The notes: generated from the sequence alone by a model not told the origin. DNA of 6,797 nt from an uncultured Campylobacter sp. (GCF_937949835.1 NZ_CALEDC010000489.1:1-6797), one strand, 5' to 3'. Shown: positions 1 to 5,958, counted from the first letter of the stretch. A program made the numbers and translations.

Positions 1-1
1 A

Positions 2-88
2 AAAGAGATTTTAAATTTTACCGATAAGCAACTGGAAAATTTTATAAAAATAAAGCGAAAGAGATTTAAATTTAAATGGAAAAAGTAG
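2..88 (+). CDS. Possible C-terminal end of a gene entering from the left edge
   Basis: Frame 2 is open from the left edge to a TAG at 86-88, giving 28 residues that begin KEILNFTDKQLENF and end in a very basic tail (KIKRKRFKFKWKK). The other two forward frames hit stops early in this stretch. The mix of residues looks like a real protein end rather than noise, but 28 codons is too short to identify a family. It overlaps the start of the next small ORF by 13 bases. If the downstream genes are immunity genes, this would be where the C-terminus of a toxin or of another immunity protein lies. That is inference from position only. Confidence 0.35.
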   Translation, partial: KEILNFTDKQLENFIKIKRKRFKFKWKK

Positions 89-156
89 ATAAGGATTTTA
101 AAGCGAGCTTGTATGGTATCACGCAGCAAAAGGGCTTTGAAAGGCGACGACAATGA
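76..156 (+). CDS. Small 26-aa ORF, possibly a gene remnant, overlapping the next gene
   Basis: An ATG at 76 opens 26 codons (beginning MEKVDKDFKASLYG, ending KGFERRRQ) and stops with TGA at 154-156. That stop overlaps the ATG of the next gene (153-155) as ATGA, an arrangement typical of translational coupling. There is no good Shine-Dalgarno sequence before the ATG. It could be a real short leader-type ORF, or the displaced end of the upstream reading frame: a one-base shift in the A-run at 80-84 would join the two frames into one protein end. I do not recognise the peptide. Confidence 0.3.
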   Translation: MEKVDKDFKASLYGITQQKGFERRRQ

Positions 157-632
157 TAAAAAGCATTATAGACCCAACTAATTTCGATATAGAATTTAGA
201 AAAATAAGTAGAAATAAAAGAGGTGTAGCCAGATCGAGAATAGATTTTGAAAATATCGATGTCGAGGCTAAAATAAGGCTAGTTATGTTTTTAATTTCAA
301 AAGCAAGCCACTTAGATAGCGTAGTTTATAAAATTCTTTTTTGGGAAAGAGATGAGAAAATAGAGGAGTATCTTCTTAAAAATATGAATAAAGGGCAATA
401 CACAAAAGCTAAGCCCTATAAAAACGGCGCCAGAGCGGGCGTTATCTTTATAAAAGAAAAGGCGCTTGAGCCAAATTTTTTGAGATCCATACTGCTGCGC
501 CATTTTAATCTTGAGCTGGCAAAAGAGCCCTCTTTGAACATTAGAGTTCAGTTAGCCGTAAACAATAAAGAGAAATTTTCGATTTTATTTGATATATACG
601 ATGACCGAGGCTGCTATGTGTATTACTTTTAA
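153..632 (+). CDS. 159-aa hypothetical protein with YDDRG motif, DUF3885-like
   Basis: This is a soluble, charged 159-residue protein with no signal peptide or membrane segment. Near the C-terminus (residues 143-156) a beta-like run leads into YDDRG at 149-153, followed by an aromatic end. As I recall the DUF3885 family, a YDDRG motif close to the C-terminus is its hallmark, and the preceding stretch (residues 129-148, RVQLAVNNKEKF and so on) would fit its terminal strands. The rest is too divergent to align by eye. The ATG at 153 overlaps the stop of the preceding short ORF, and an AAAGG lies about 9 bases upstream. DUF3885 proteins are uncharacterised and often lie in clusters of small accessory genes. 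An immunity role here is inferred from the neighbours only. Base composition is AT-rich (17 G or C in 181-240). Confidence 0.75.
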   Translation: MIKSIIDPTNFDIEFRKISRNKRGVARSRIDFENIDVEAKIRLVMFLISKASHLDSVVYKILFWERDEKIEEYLLKNMNKGQYTKAKPYKNGARAGVIFIKEKALEPNFLRSILLRHFNLELAKEPSLNIRVQLAVNNKEKFSILFDIYDDRGCYVYYF

Positions 633-637
633 AATTT

Positions 638-643
638 TATAAT
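638..643 (+). promoter_or_regulatory. Possible -10 element (TATAAT) before the 158-aa gene
   Basis: A perfect TATAAT sits right after the stop of the preceding gene, with T-rich sequence before it (TTTTAAAATTTTATAATG). Campylobacter promoters commonly rely on the -10 box and a T-rich upstream stretch without a clear -35. A transcript from here would begin about 15 bases before the ATG at 664. In AT-rich DNA such a match is not rare. Confidence 0.3.
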
Positions 644-663
644 GAAAATATTTGAGGAAAGAT

Positions 664-1140
664 ATGGCAATTTGGCAATGTGAGTTTTTTATTCTACCTA
701 AAAGCGATACATACGATCTGCAATACGATCCGCAATATGGCAATATAAAGCTCTTTGAAGACGATAAATATTGGAAAAAAGCAAAGATCAAAAAAGAGAT
801 ATTTTCTGAAATTTCGCACCTATTAAAGCCCGAAAAATCTTGGTCTAACGAAATGGATCTATACGGAAGCGAAAACGGCAACCGCCTAGAGGTATTTTTT
901 GATGCTAATAATATAATAGAGTCCGTTACGTTTCGTATCGATTTTAGATCCGAGTACGAAGCCGTATTAAGAGGCATAATATCATTGTGTGAGAAAAGCG
1001 GTTTTTACATTATAGACGGCAATTTAAATAATTTAAAATTATCCTTTAATGCTATAAAAGAGGTAATCAACAAATCCAAAAACAAAGAATTTTTTACAGA
1101 ACTTGTTAGAAATAGTATAATAGGCTATAAAGACGGGTAG
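664..1140 (+). CDS. 158-aa hypothetical protein, immunity-like
   Basis: The start chosen is the ATG at 664, because GAGGAAAG (654-661) is a well-placed Shine-Dalgarno for it; the in-frame TTG at 652 overlaps that site and would add four residues. The protein is soluble, acidic to neutral and rich in aromatic residues. It begins MAIWQCEFFILPK, has a central KSWSNEMDLYG segment (residues 58-68), then LEVFFD and FRIDFR strands (75-95) and a C-terminal helix-rich part. The layout, with W near the start, a mid-protein W-[SN]-[DE] segment, an R-x-D-x-R strand and a C-terminal 'IKEVINKSKN'-like helix, resembles small proteins I associate with polymorphic-toxin immunity clusters, but I cannot name a family. 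Translation stops at TAG (1138-1140), and the same frame stays open for 14 more codons to TAA at 1183-1185, so the C-terminus may be shortened. Confidence 0.75.
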   Translation: MAIWQCEFFILPKSDTYDLQYDPQYGNIKLFEDDKYWKKAKIKKEIFSEISHLLKPEKSWSNEMDLYGSENGNRLEVFFDANNIIESVTFRIDFRSEYEAVLRGIISLCEKSGFYIIDGNLNNLKLSFNAIKEVINKSKNKEFFTELVRNSIIGYKDG

Positions 1141-1187
1141 CCCATCATAGAAGCCGTAGATAATTTCAAATTTAAGGATGATTAAAA

Positions 1188-1814
1188 ATGATTGTAAAAT
1201 GTATAAAAGAAGACGAGCATGAGTATCTGGAATTAAACAGAACCTATTTTGTTCATGGTATCCAATATGAAGAGGGACAGGTTTATTATTGCATATTACC
1301 ATTTTTAGATGATATAGATTACTATCGATTTAATAGCGAATATTTTCAAGTAATAGATGAAACGATACCTACGAATTGGAAATTTGGGATGTACGGGGAA
1401 TATTTTAGATGCTTTACCGCGTCTTACGAAGAGGCCGCAACCGATGAAGATCATTATGGTAAGCTTTTTGATGGAGACCCAATAGAAGAGGAAATTTTTA
1501 GGAAGAGAAGAGCCGAGATGATCGATGACGTATATAATACCCATATCATCAAAGATTTTAACCGTTTCATATATGATCTAAGCTCCAATCTATCGGTGCA
1601 AATGAATATTGCAAATAAAGTGCTGGATATAGAGATATCGGACGCAAACACTGAGGCCAAACATCGCAAAATGAATATTTTAAAGGATGACGGATATAGC
1701 TGGTATTTGATAGAATCAGACGCGAGCACCTTTAAAGCCAATGCTACAAATGATTATTTAAGACACGTATTAAAATATCTTAAATTGTGGCTAGGCAGAA
1801 AGAATTTTAGATAA
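1188..1814 (+). CDS. 208-aa hypothetical protein, likely two domains, immunity-like
   Basis: The ATG at 1188 is preceded by AAGGA at 1174-1178, a good Shine-Dalgarno. The protein has no membrane segment. Residues 1-57 form a run of short beta-like stretches (IVKCI, YFVHGIQYEEGQVYYCI, EYFQVID), suggestive of a small barrel. Residues 60-64 (IPTNW) and 91-104 (GKLFDGDPIEEEIF) match a pattern I recall from immunity-cluster proteins: 'IPxxW' followed by an aromatic 'FFDGDPEA..IF' segment. The match is by memory, not a search. Residues about 111-208 look like a separate domain with alternating helix and strand, starting at an internal Met (111), which suggests fusion with another small protein. It lies 47 bp after the previous gene and 19 bp before the next, so probably one transcript. 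Confidence 0.75.
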   Translation: MIVKCIKEDEHEYLELNRTYFVHGIQYEEGQVYYCILPFLDDIDYYRFNSEYFQVIDETIPTNWKFGMYGEYFRCFTASYEEAATDEDHYGKLFDGDPIEEEIFRKRRAEMIDDVYNTHIIKDFNRFIYDLSSNLSVQMNIANKVLDIEISDANTEAKHRKMNILKDDGYSWYLIESDASTFKANATNDYLRHVLKYLKLWLGRKNFR

Positions 1815-1833
1815 CCGGGCGGAAAGGTTTAAT

Positions 1834-2055
1834 ATGGCGAGCGCGACCGATAAAGAAATTTTTATAAAAATTTTGAATGAAGATATTAATGTATGGTGCC
1901 TGGTAAAGGCTGTTCAAATCGCGCAATATATTTTTAAAATTACCGATACGACGAAATTTGAATCCGAACTGGATGAAATTTTAGAATTCAAATATGGCGA
2001 TATTGTAAAATGTAGAGAAAAAGACGGCGATTTCTATGCTTTTGAGCTATTATAA
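1834..2055 (+). CDS. 73-aa hypothetical protein
   Basis: This is a short complete ORF whose ATG is preceded by GGAAAGG at 1821-1827, a convincing ribosome-binding site, and it follows the 208-aa gene by only 19 bases. The protein starts with a helix-like half (residues 5-35, including VWCLVKAVQIAQYIF) and ends in two likely strands (KYGDIVKCREKDGDFYAFEL, residues 53-72). It has no membrane segment. I do not recognise a family. Its size, composition and position as the last gene of the AT-rich array suggest the same class of accessory, immunity-like genes. No terminator hairpin is evident in the 40 bases after it. Confidence 0.7.
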   Translation: MASATDKEIFIKILNEDINVWCLVKAVQIAQYIFKITDTTKFESELDEILEFKYGDIVKCREKDGDFYAFELL

Positions 2056-2095
2056 AAAACCCGCCTTATAAATAGCAACGCGCTTATCGTATGGC

Positions 2096-2123
2096 TTGAT
2101 TTAATCCCATTTTTCGCTATAAT
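2096..2123 (+). promoter_or_regulatory. Sigma70-type promoter for the DUF3137-like gene
   Basis: TTGATT (2096-2101) and a perfect TATAAT (2118-2123) are separated by 16 bases, with TTTT just before the -10 region. Transcription would start near 2130, about 24 bases before the ATG at 2154, with GGGGAT (2144-2149) as the ribosome-binding site. The site separates the DUF3137-like gene from the AT-rich array. Its -10 context (TTTTCGCTATAATG) is close to that of the nrdA promoter (TTTTGGCTATAATG). Confidence 0.7.
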
Positions 2124-2153
2124 GAGCGTCAAATTTCACTCACGGGGATAGCG

Positions 2154-3068
2154 ATGAGCCTTGTTTCTTACGAATTAAAAAAGCAAAAACTAGATGGAGC
2201 GCGCAACGTGGCGCTTTGGAAGATGCGTGGCGGCGTGGCGGCAGTAGTACTGGCGCTGTTTATTGCTATGCGCAAGGATTTTGGAGATTTCTCATTCCTG
2301 TTTTTATTAGTGCTGCTAGCTCTTGCTTATCCTGCTTACAAATACCTAGCCGTGCGCATTTCGCGTAAATTTGAAGCGCTCAGCGAAGAGGCTTTTAAAA
2401 ACGAATTTCTGCTTTGGATTGCAAAGGAGCTGCGTCTTACCTTTCAGCCTTTCGGCGCGTTTTTACTTGATGAAATTTACAAAAATCCGCTCCGCAAAGA
2501 GGCAAATCTATGCACTTGCAAGCACGCTATAGTGGGCAAGACGCCCGAATTTGGCATAAAAATCGGCGACATCTGACTAAGCCGCGATTTCGATAAAAAC
2601 AGAGAAAATCGGGTATTTGAGCTGGATAAAATTTTGCATCTTAAGAAGAAGGACGATACTGCGATCTTTGACGGACTTTTTGCAAAATTTGATTTTAGCG
2701 AGACTTTCGATAGTAAAATTTTAGTCGTGCCGCGCGGAGAGTTCATCTTCGGCGCGTCGGATCTGAAGCTGCTTAAAGACAGCCCGCACCTAAGCGCGTC
2801 GTTTGATGTTTATCTCAACAATCCCGCCGCCGCCGCCTTTTTGCAGAACAAAAAAATTTTAGAAAATATGCAAACGATCACTGTAAATTTATTCGGCAAA
2901 ACCGAGCTTTACCTGGGCGAAAACAGCCTAGTAATAGGCGTTGAAAATAGCGAAATTTTCAAATCCGCGCCGAGCTCGCAAAGCGCGAAGCTGCTCGAAA
3001 GCCTAAATAAAATGATCGAGATCGCTAAAATTTTTGCTTATCTTAAAAAGCTCGGGCAGGTGGAATAA
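2154..3068 (+). pseudogene. DUF3137-like membrane protein, interrupted by an in-frame TGA
   Basis: One reading frame of 304 codons runs from the ATG at 2154 to the TAA at 3066-3068, broken only by TGA at 2574-2576 (codon 141). Before the stop lie a short cytoplasmic start, two hydrophobic helices (residues about 26-39 and 46-66) and a basic linker (VRISRKFEAL). After it, residues 170-181 read AIFDGLFAKFDF, matching the 'F.GLF..ADF' core of DUF3137, an uncharacterised family with an N-terminal helix pair. The stretch just before the stop (VGKTPEFGIKIGDI) fits the strand preceding that core, so the stop splits the conserved domain. The downstream part has no good restart: the TTG at 2634 lacks a Shine-Dalgarno. 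Unless the stop is a sequencing error or is read through, the product is a 140-aa membrane fragment. The codon use after the stop still looks coding, so the break is recent. Confidence 0.75.
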
Positions 3069-3142
3069 TCTACGCTTTAAATTTGAGCGAGCGCTATTGG
3101 GCAATTTTATTTTTGCAAATCCGATCATAATCGCTCATAATT

Positions 3143-3178
3143 TAAGTAATTCACACCTCGAGAGGGGCGAATTACTTA
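3143..3178. repeat. 10-bp perfect inverted repeat between convergent genes
   Basis: TAAGTAATTC (3143-3152) and GAATTACTTA (3169-3178) are exact reverse complements around a 16-base centre that could itself pair weakly (CCT at 3156-3158 with AGG at 3163-3165). It lies in the 203-bp spacer between the ends of the DUF3137-like gene and nrdA. Neither side is followed by a convincing T-run, so it is not a textbook intrinsic terminator. It may still act as a transcript-end hairpin for one or both genes, or as a protein-binding dyad. Nothing else with coding potential is evident in this spacer. Confidence 0.5.
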
Positions 3179-3243
3179 GTGAATAATTTTGCCTTTCCAT
3201 TAGTATTAAACGCTTAAATTTTTACAAAATTCTATGGCGGCGC

Positions 3244-3273
3244 TTAAAAAATTCTAAAATCTCTCGAAATTTT
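3244..3273 (-). terminator. Weak AT-rich terminator candidate for nrdA
   Basis: On the minus strand, AAAATTTC (starting inside the nrdA stop codon) pairs with GAGATTTT through a short loop, with one G-U pair, over 3256-3273. A T6 run (3246-3251 on the complement) follows two to three bases later. The stem is almost all A-T, so it would be weak, and its overlap with the stop codon is awkward because a terminating ribosome would cover it. Confidence 0.3.
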
Positions 3274-5644
3274 ACTGACACCCCTCACACTCGATCGAGC
3301 GATCCGCGACGTTGTTTAGCTTCTCGCTATCGGGGCTTTCGGAGCGCAGGTAGTAGGTCGATTTTAGCCCCAGCTGCCACGCAAGCGTGTAAATTTCGCT
3401 TAGATAGCCGCCGCTTGCCTTATCCAGGCTCATAAAAATATTTAGGCTCTGACCTTGATCGATCCATTTTTGGCGGATGGCGCCCGCTTTTACGAGTAGG
3501 CGCTGATCGAGCTCGTACGCAGGCACGTACGCCTGCCACGTTTTCGGGCTTAAATTCGGTACGACGACCGGGATCATGCCGCTTAGGTTGTGCTCGAACC
3601 ATTTGCGCTTATACACCGGCTCGATCGTCTGCGTGGTGCCTACGAGTATGCTGATACTCGATGTCGGTGCAATCGCCATCAGATAGCCGTTTCGCATGCC
3701 GTCGCGCTTTACTTTCTCGCGCAGTCCGTCCCAGTCGCAGCTGCTCTGCTCAAAAAGCCCGCCGCGCTTAACGAGCGCTTTGGCGTTTTCGTTCGCTAAA
3801 TCGATCGGGAAAATTCCTTCGCTCCACTTCGAGCCCGCAAAATCAGGGTATCTGCCCTTTTCTACGGCTAAATTTGAGCTTGCCTTGATCGCGTTAAAGC
3901 TCACGTTTTCCATTATCCTATCGATCAGTTCGAAGTGCTCGTAGCTGCCCCACTTCACGCCGCGCTCGGCCAGCATCTGCGCTTCGCCCATTACGCCGAG
4001 CCCTATCGCGCGCGTTTTTAGATTGGTGTGTTTGACCTTGGCGTGCGGGTAAAAATTTAGATCGATGACGTTATCGAGCATCCGCACGGCGATCGGCATC
4101 ACGCGAGCTATCTCCTCGCGGCTGTTGATTTTGCTTAAATTTACGCTTGCGAGGTTGCAAACCGCCGTCGCGCCCTCGCTGCAGCCCTTTTCTACGATAA
4201 AAATTTCTTTGCCGCCCAGCGTGTCCAGCGCGGTGATCTTTTTCGCCTTTTTTACGATGCCCGCGTCGGTTCTTACATCTTCGTTTTCCTCAAACAGCCT
4301 CTCGCTGCCGTCGGCAAAGACGACCTTGATTTTGTAGTGGTTCGGCGCCGTGTTTTGAAAGATCTCGGTGCATAAATTTGAGCTCCTGATTAAGCCTTGA
4401 TGCGCGTTTGGATTGATGCGGTTGGCGTTATCTTTGAAGCACAAAAACGGCATACCCGTCTCAAAATAGCTCGTTAAAATTTTCTTCCAAAGCTCCTTTG
4501 CCAGGATGGTGGATTTTGAAATTTTATCGTCGGCCTCGTACTGCTCGTAGCGCACCTCAAATTCCGCGCCATATAGATCGCTCAGATCGCTTACTTCTGC
4601 AGGATCGAAGAGCGTCCATTTGCCGCCGCTTTGAAGTCTTTTCATAAACAGATCGTTTATCCACAGCGCGGGGAAAATTTCATGCGCGCGGCGCCTCTCC
4701 TCGCCCGAGTTTTTGCGCAGATCGAGGAAGTCGCTCACGTCCATATGCCACGGCTCGATATACACGGCGATAGCGCCCTTGCGCGTGCCCAGCTGATCGA
4801 CGGCGACGGCGATGTCGTTTGTGATCTTTAAAAACGGGATGATGCCGCCCGCGGCGTTTTTATGCCCGTCGATGCTGCCGCCCATCGCGCGCACCTTGCA
4901 CCAGTCCCAGCCGATACCGCCGCCGAATTTGCTCAGAAGCGCCATCTCTTTGTAGCTATCAAAAATTCCTTCGATATTATCGGGCGTGGAGCCCACGTAG
5001 CAGCTGCTTAGCTGATGTCGCGTCGTGCGGGCGTTTGAGAGCGTAGGGGTCGCGAGCATGACTTCAAATTTAGATATGAGATCGTAAAATTTCTTCGCCC
5101 AGCTCTGGCAATCAAGCTCGTTTTGCGCGAGGAACATTGCGATCGCCATAAACATCTGCTGCGGAAGCTCGATCGGCGCGCCGCTTTTATCCTTGATGAG
5201 GTAGCGATCGTAAAGCGTCTTGATGCCTAGGTAGTTAAACTGCAAATCGCGCTGCGGCTGCAAATAAGAATTTAGATCCTCTAGATCATATTTTTCCTTT
5301 AAGCCGAGCATTATGCGGCCCGCCGCCTCGCCGCGAGCGAAGTAATCTTTTAGACTGTTGTAGCCGCTAAAGCCCGTTACTTTGTGATATAGATCGTATA
5401 AAAATAACCGCGCGGCGACGAAGGTCCAGTTCGGGCGATCCACGTCGATCTTTTCGACTGCGGTTTTGATGAGGGTTTGTTGGATCTCCTCCGTGGTGAT
5501 CATATCGCGAAACTGGATCTTTGCGTCCACCTCAAGCTCGCTAAGGCTTACGTTTTCCAGCCCCTCTACCGCCTCGCTCGTGTATTTTTTGATCTTGCTT
5601 ACGTCAAGTTCCTCGGTTCTGCCGTTGCGTTTGATTACTTTCAT
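3272..5644 (-). CDS. nrdA: Class I ribonucleoside-diphosphate reductase, alpha (catalytic) subunit
   Basis: NrdA reduces ribonucleoside diphosphates to deoxyribonucleotides for DNA synthesis, acting with the radical-generating beta subunit NrdB, which is not in this window. The 790-aa protein is complete. Residues 1-90 form an ATP-cone (MKVIKRNGRTEELD; allosteric activity site). By comparison with E. coli NrdA, the redox cysteine pair is Cys215 (QLSSCYVG) and Cys496 (TAVCNLAS), the active-site triad is Asn423, Cys425 and Glu427 (SSNLCTEIF), the radical-transfer tyrosines are Tyr764-Tyr765 (STYYLRSES), and the reducing C-terminal pair is Cys786 and Cys789 (CEGC). About 48 extra residues compared with E. 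coli lie between Glu427 and Cys496. I recall similar inserts and a length near 790 aa in Campylobacter and Helicobacter NrdA. The start is ATG at 5644 with AAGGAA upstream (5649-5654). The gene is GC-rich compared with the left part of the window (39 G or C in 3481-3540). Confidence 0.97.
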   Translation of the reverse strand: MKVIKRNGRTEELDVSKIKKYTSEAVEGLENVSLSELEVDAKIQFRDMITTEEIQQTLIKTAVEKIDVDRPNWTFVAARLFLYDLYHKVTGFSGYNSLKDYFARGEAAGRIMLGLKEKYDLEDLNSYLQPQRDLQFNYLGIKTLYDRYLIKDKSGAPIELPQQMFMAIAMFLAQNELDCQSWAKKFYDLISKFEVMLATPTLSNARTTRHQLSSCYVGSTPDNIEGIFDSYKEMALLSKFGGGIGWDWCKVRAMGGSIDGHKNAAGGIIPFLKITNDIAVAVDQLGTRKGAIAVYIEPWHMDVSDFLDLRKNSGEERRRAHEIFPALWINDLFMKRLQSGGKWTLFDPAEVSDLSDLYGAEFEVRYEQYEADDKISKSTILAKELWKKILTSYFETGMPFLCFKDNANRINPNAHQGLIRSSNLCTEIFQNTAPNHYKIKVVFADGSERLFEENEDVRTDAGIVKKAKKITALDTLGGKEIFIVEKGCSEGATAVCNLASVNLSKINSREEIARVMPIAVRMLDNVIDLNFYPHAKVKHTNLKTRAIGLGVMGEAQMLAERGVKWGSYEHFELIDRIMENVSFNAIKASSNLAVEKGRYPDFAGSKWSEGIFPIDLANENAKALVKRGGLFEQSSCDWDGLREKVKRDGMRNGYLMAIAPTSSISILVGTTQTIEPVYKRKWFEHNLSGMIPVVVPNLSPKTWQAYVPAYELDQRLLVKAGAIRQKWIDQGQSLNIFMSLDKASGGYLSEIYTLAWQLGLKSTYYLRSESPDSEKLNNVADRSIECEGCQ

Positions 5645-5713
5645 ATCGTTCCTTGAAATTTAAAAATGCAAATTTAGCGTTAGTTTCCCAATATAAAATA
5701 CGTCGTCAAAAGA

Positions 5714-5732
5714 GGCATCTTGAATAAATGCC
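5714..5732 (-). promoter_or_regulatory. Small hairpin in the nrdA leader
   Basis: In the inferred nrdA leader, GGCAT (5714-5718) and ATGCC (5728-5732) can form a 5-bp stem with a 9-base loop. On the minus strand it is followed by TCTTTT, giving it a weak attenuator-like look. A stem this short is often fortuitous. I see no recognisable riboswitch, and I could not point to NrdR boxes. Confidence 0.2.
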
Positions 5733-5785
5733 GCTCATAATCCGCCGTCTTTTAAATTTACGCTAGCTGCGCTGCAAAAGCGCGC

Positions 5786-5800
5786 ATTATAGCCAAAATT
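5786..5800 (-). promoter_or_regulatory. Promoter -10 region for nrdA
   Basis: The minus strand reads AATTTTGGCTATAAT, with a perfect TATAAT at 5786-5791 and a T-run just upstream, the usual Campylobacter sigma70 form. No clear -35 box lies at 16-18 bases; a TGACAG (5813-5818) is too far away at 21. Transcription would start near 5779, giving a leader of about 135 nt before the nrdA ATG. A 5-bp dyad (GCGCT at 5769-5773 and AGCGC at 5779-5783) sits right at the predicted start. Confidence 0.6.
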
Positions 5801-5930
5801 GCTTAAGCCTATCTGTCATTGCAAATATGAGATTTTGGCTTACAGATTTTAAAATTTAACGAAGCGGGCGGAAAAGATGCGGTAAAATTCGAGCGAAATT
5901 TTATGGCGCCACCGCGAAATTCTGCAGGTA

Positions 5931-5958
5931 AAAATTTCGCAAAGCTTTGCGAAATTTT
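5931..5958. repeat. Perfect 28-bp palindrome
   Basis: The 14-base half AAAATTTCGCAAAG is followed directly by its exact reverse complement, with the centre between 5944 and 5945 (AAGCTT at the middle). As RNA it would fold on either strand into a 12-bp stem with an AGCT loop, ending in a U-run: TTTTT on the minus strand, TTTT on the plus strand. It lies 27 bp beyond the terminator of the DUF945-like gene in the direction of transcription and about 115 bp upstream of the nrdA -35 region. It could be a second, bidirectional terminator, a binding site for a dimeric regulator, or a mobile palindromic unit. The sequence does not decide between these. Confidence 0.85.

Noticed and set aside
585..977. 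Minus-strand 130-aa ORF
   Set aside because: It lies opposite the ends of two well-supported plus-strand genes, has no ribosome-binding site I can point to, and its composition looks like an antisense shadow.
652..1140. TTG start at 652 for the 158-aa protein
   Set aside because: The TTG overlaps the GAGGAAAG ribosome-binding site that is correctly placed for the ATG at 664.
2574..2613. Possible selenocysteine insertion at the TGA of the DUF3137-like gene
   Set aside because: A hairpin can form after the TGA (CGATTT at 2585-2590 with AAATCG at 2606-2611), but its loop lacks the GGU-type apex of bacterial SECIS elements, and DUF3137 is not a known selenoprotein family.
2634..3068. Separate 144-aa gene starting at TTG 2634
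   Set aside because: The TTG has no Shine-Dalgarno, and the frame is continuous with the upstream part of the DUF3137-like gene, so it is the second half of one broken gene.
4065..4337. Plus-strand ORFs inside nrdA (for example 4065-4337 and 3696-3944)
   Set aside because: They are antisense to a fully conserved nrdA and have low-complexity, Ser/Leu-rich translations typical of shadow frames.
5620..5644. C-terminal CxxC of NrdA and its ATP-cone as unusual traits
   Set aside because: Both are common in class I alpha subunits. E. coli has a longer spacing between the C-terminal cysteines, but CxxC endings are frequent in bacteria.
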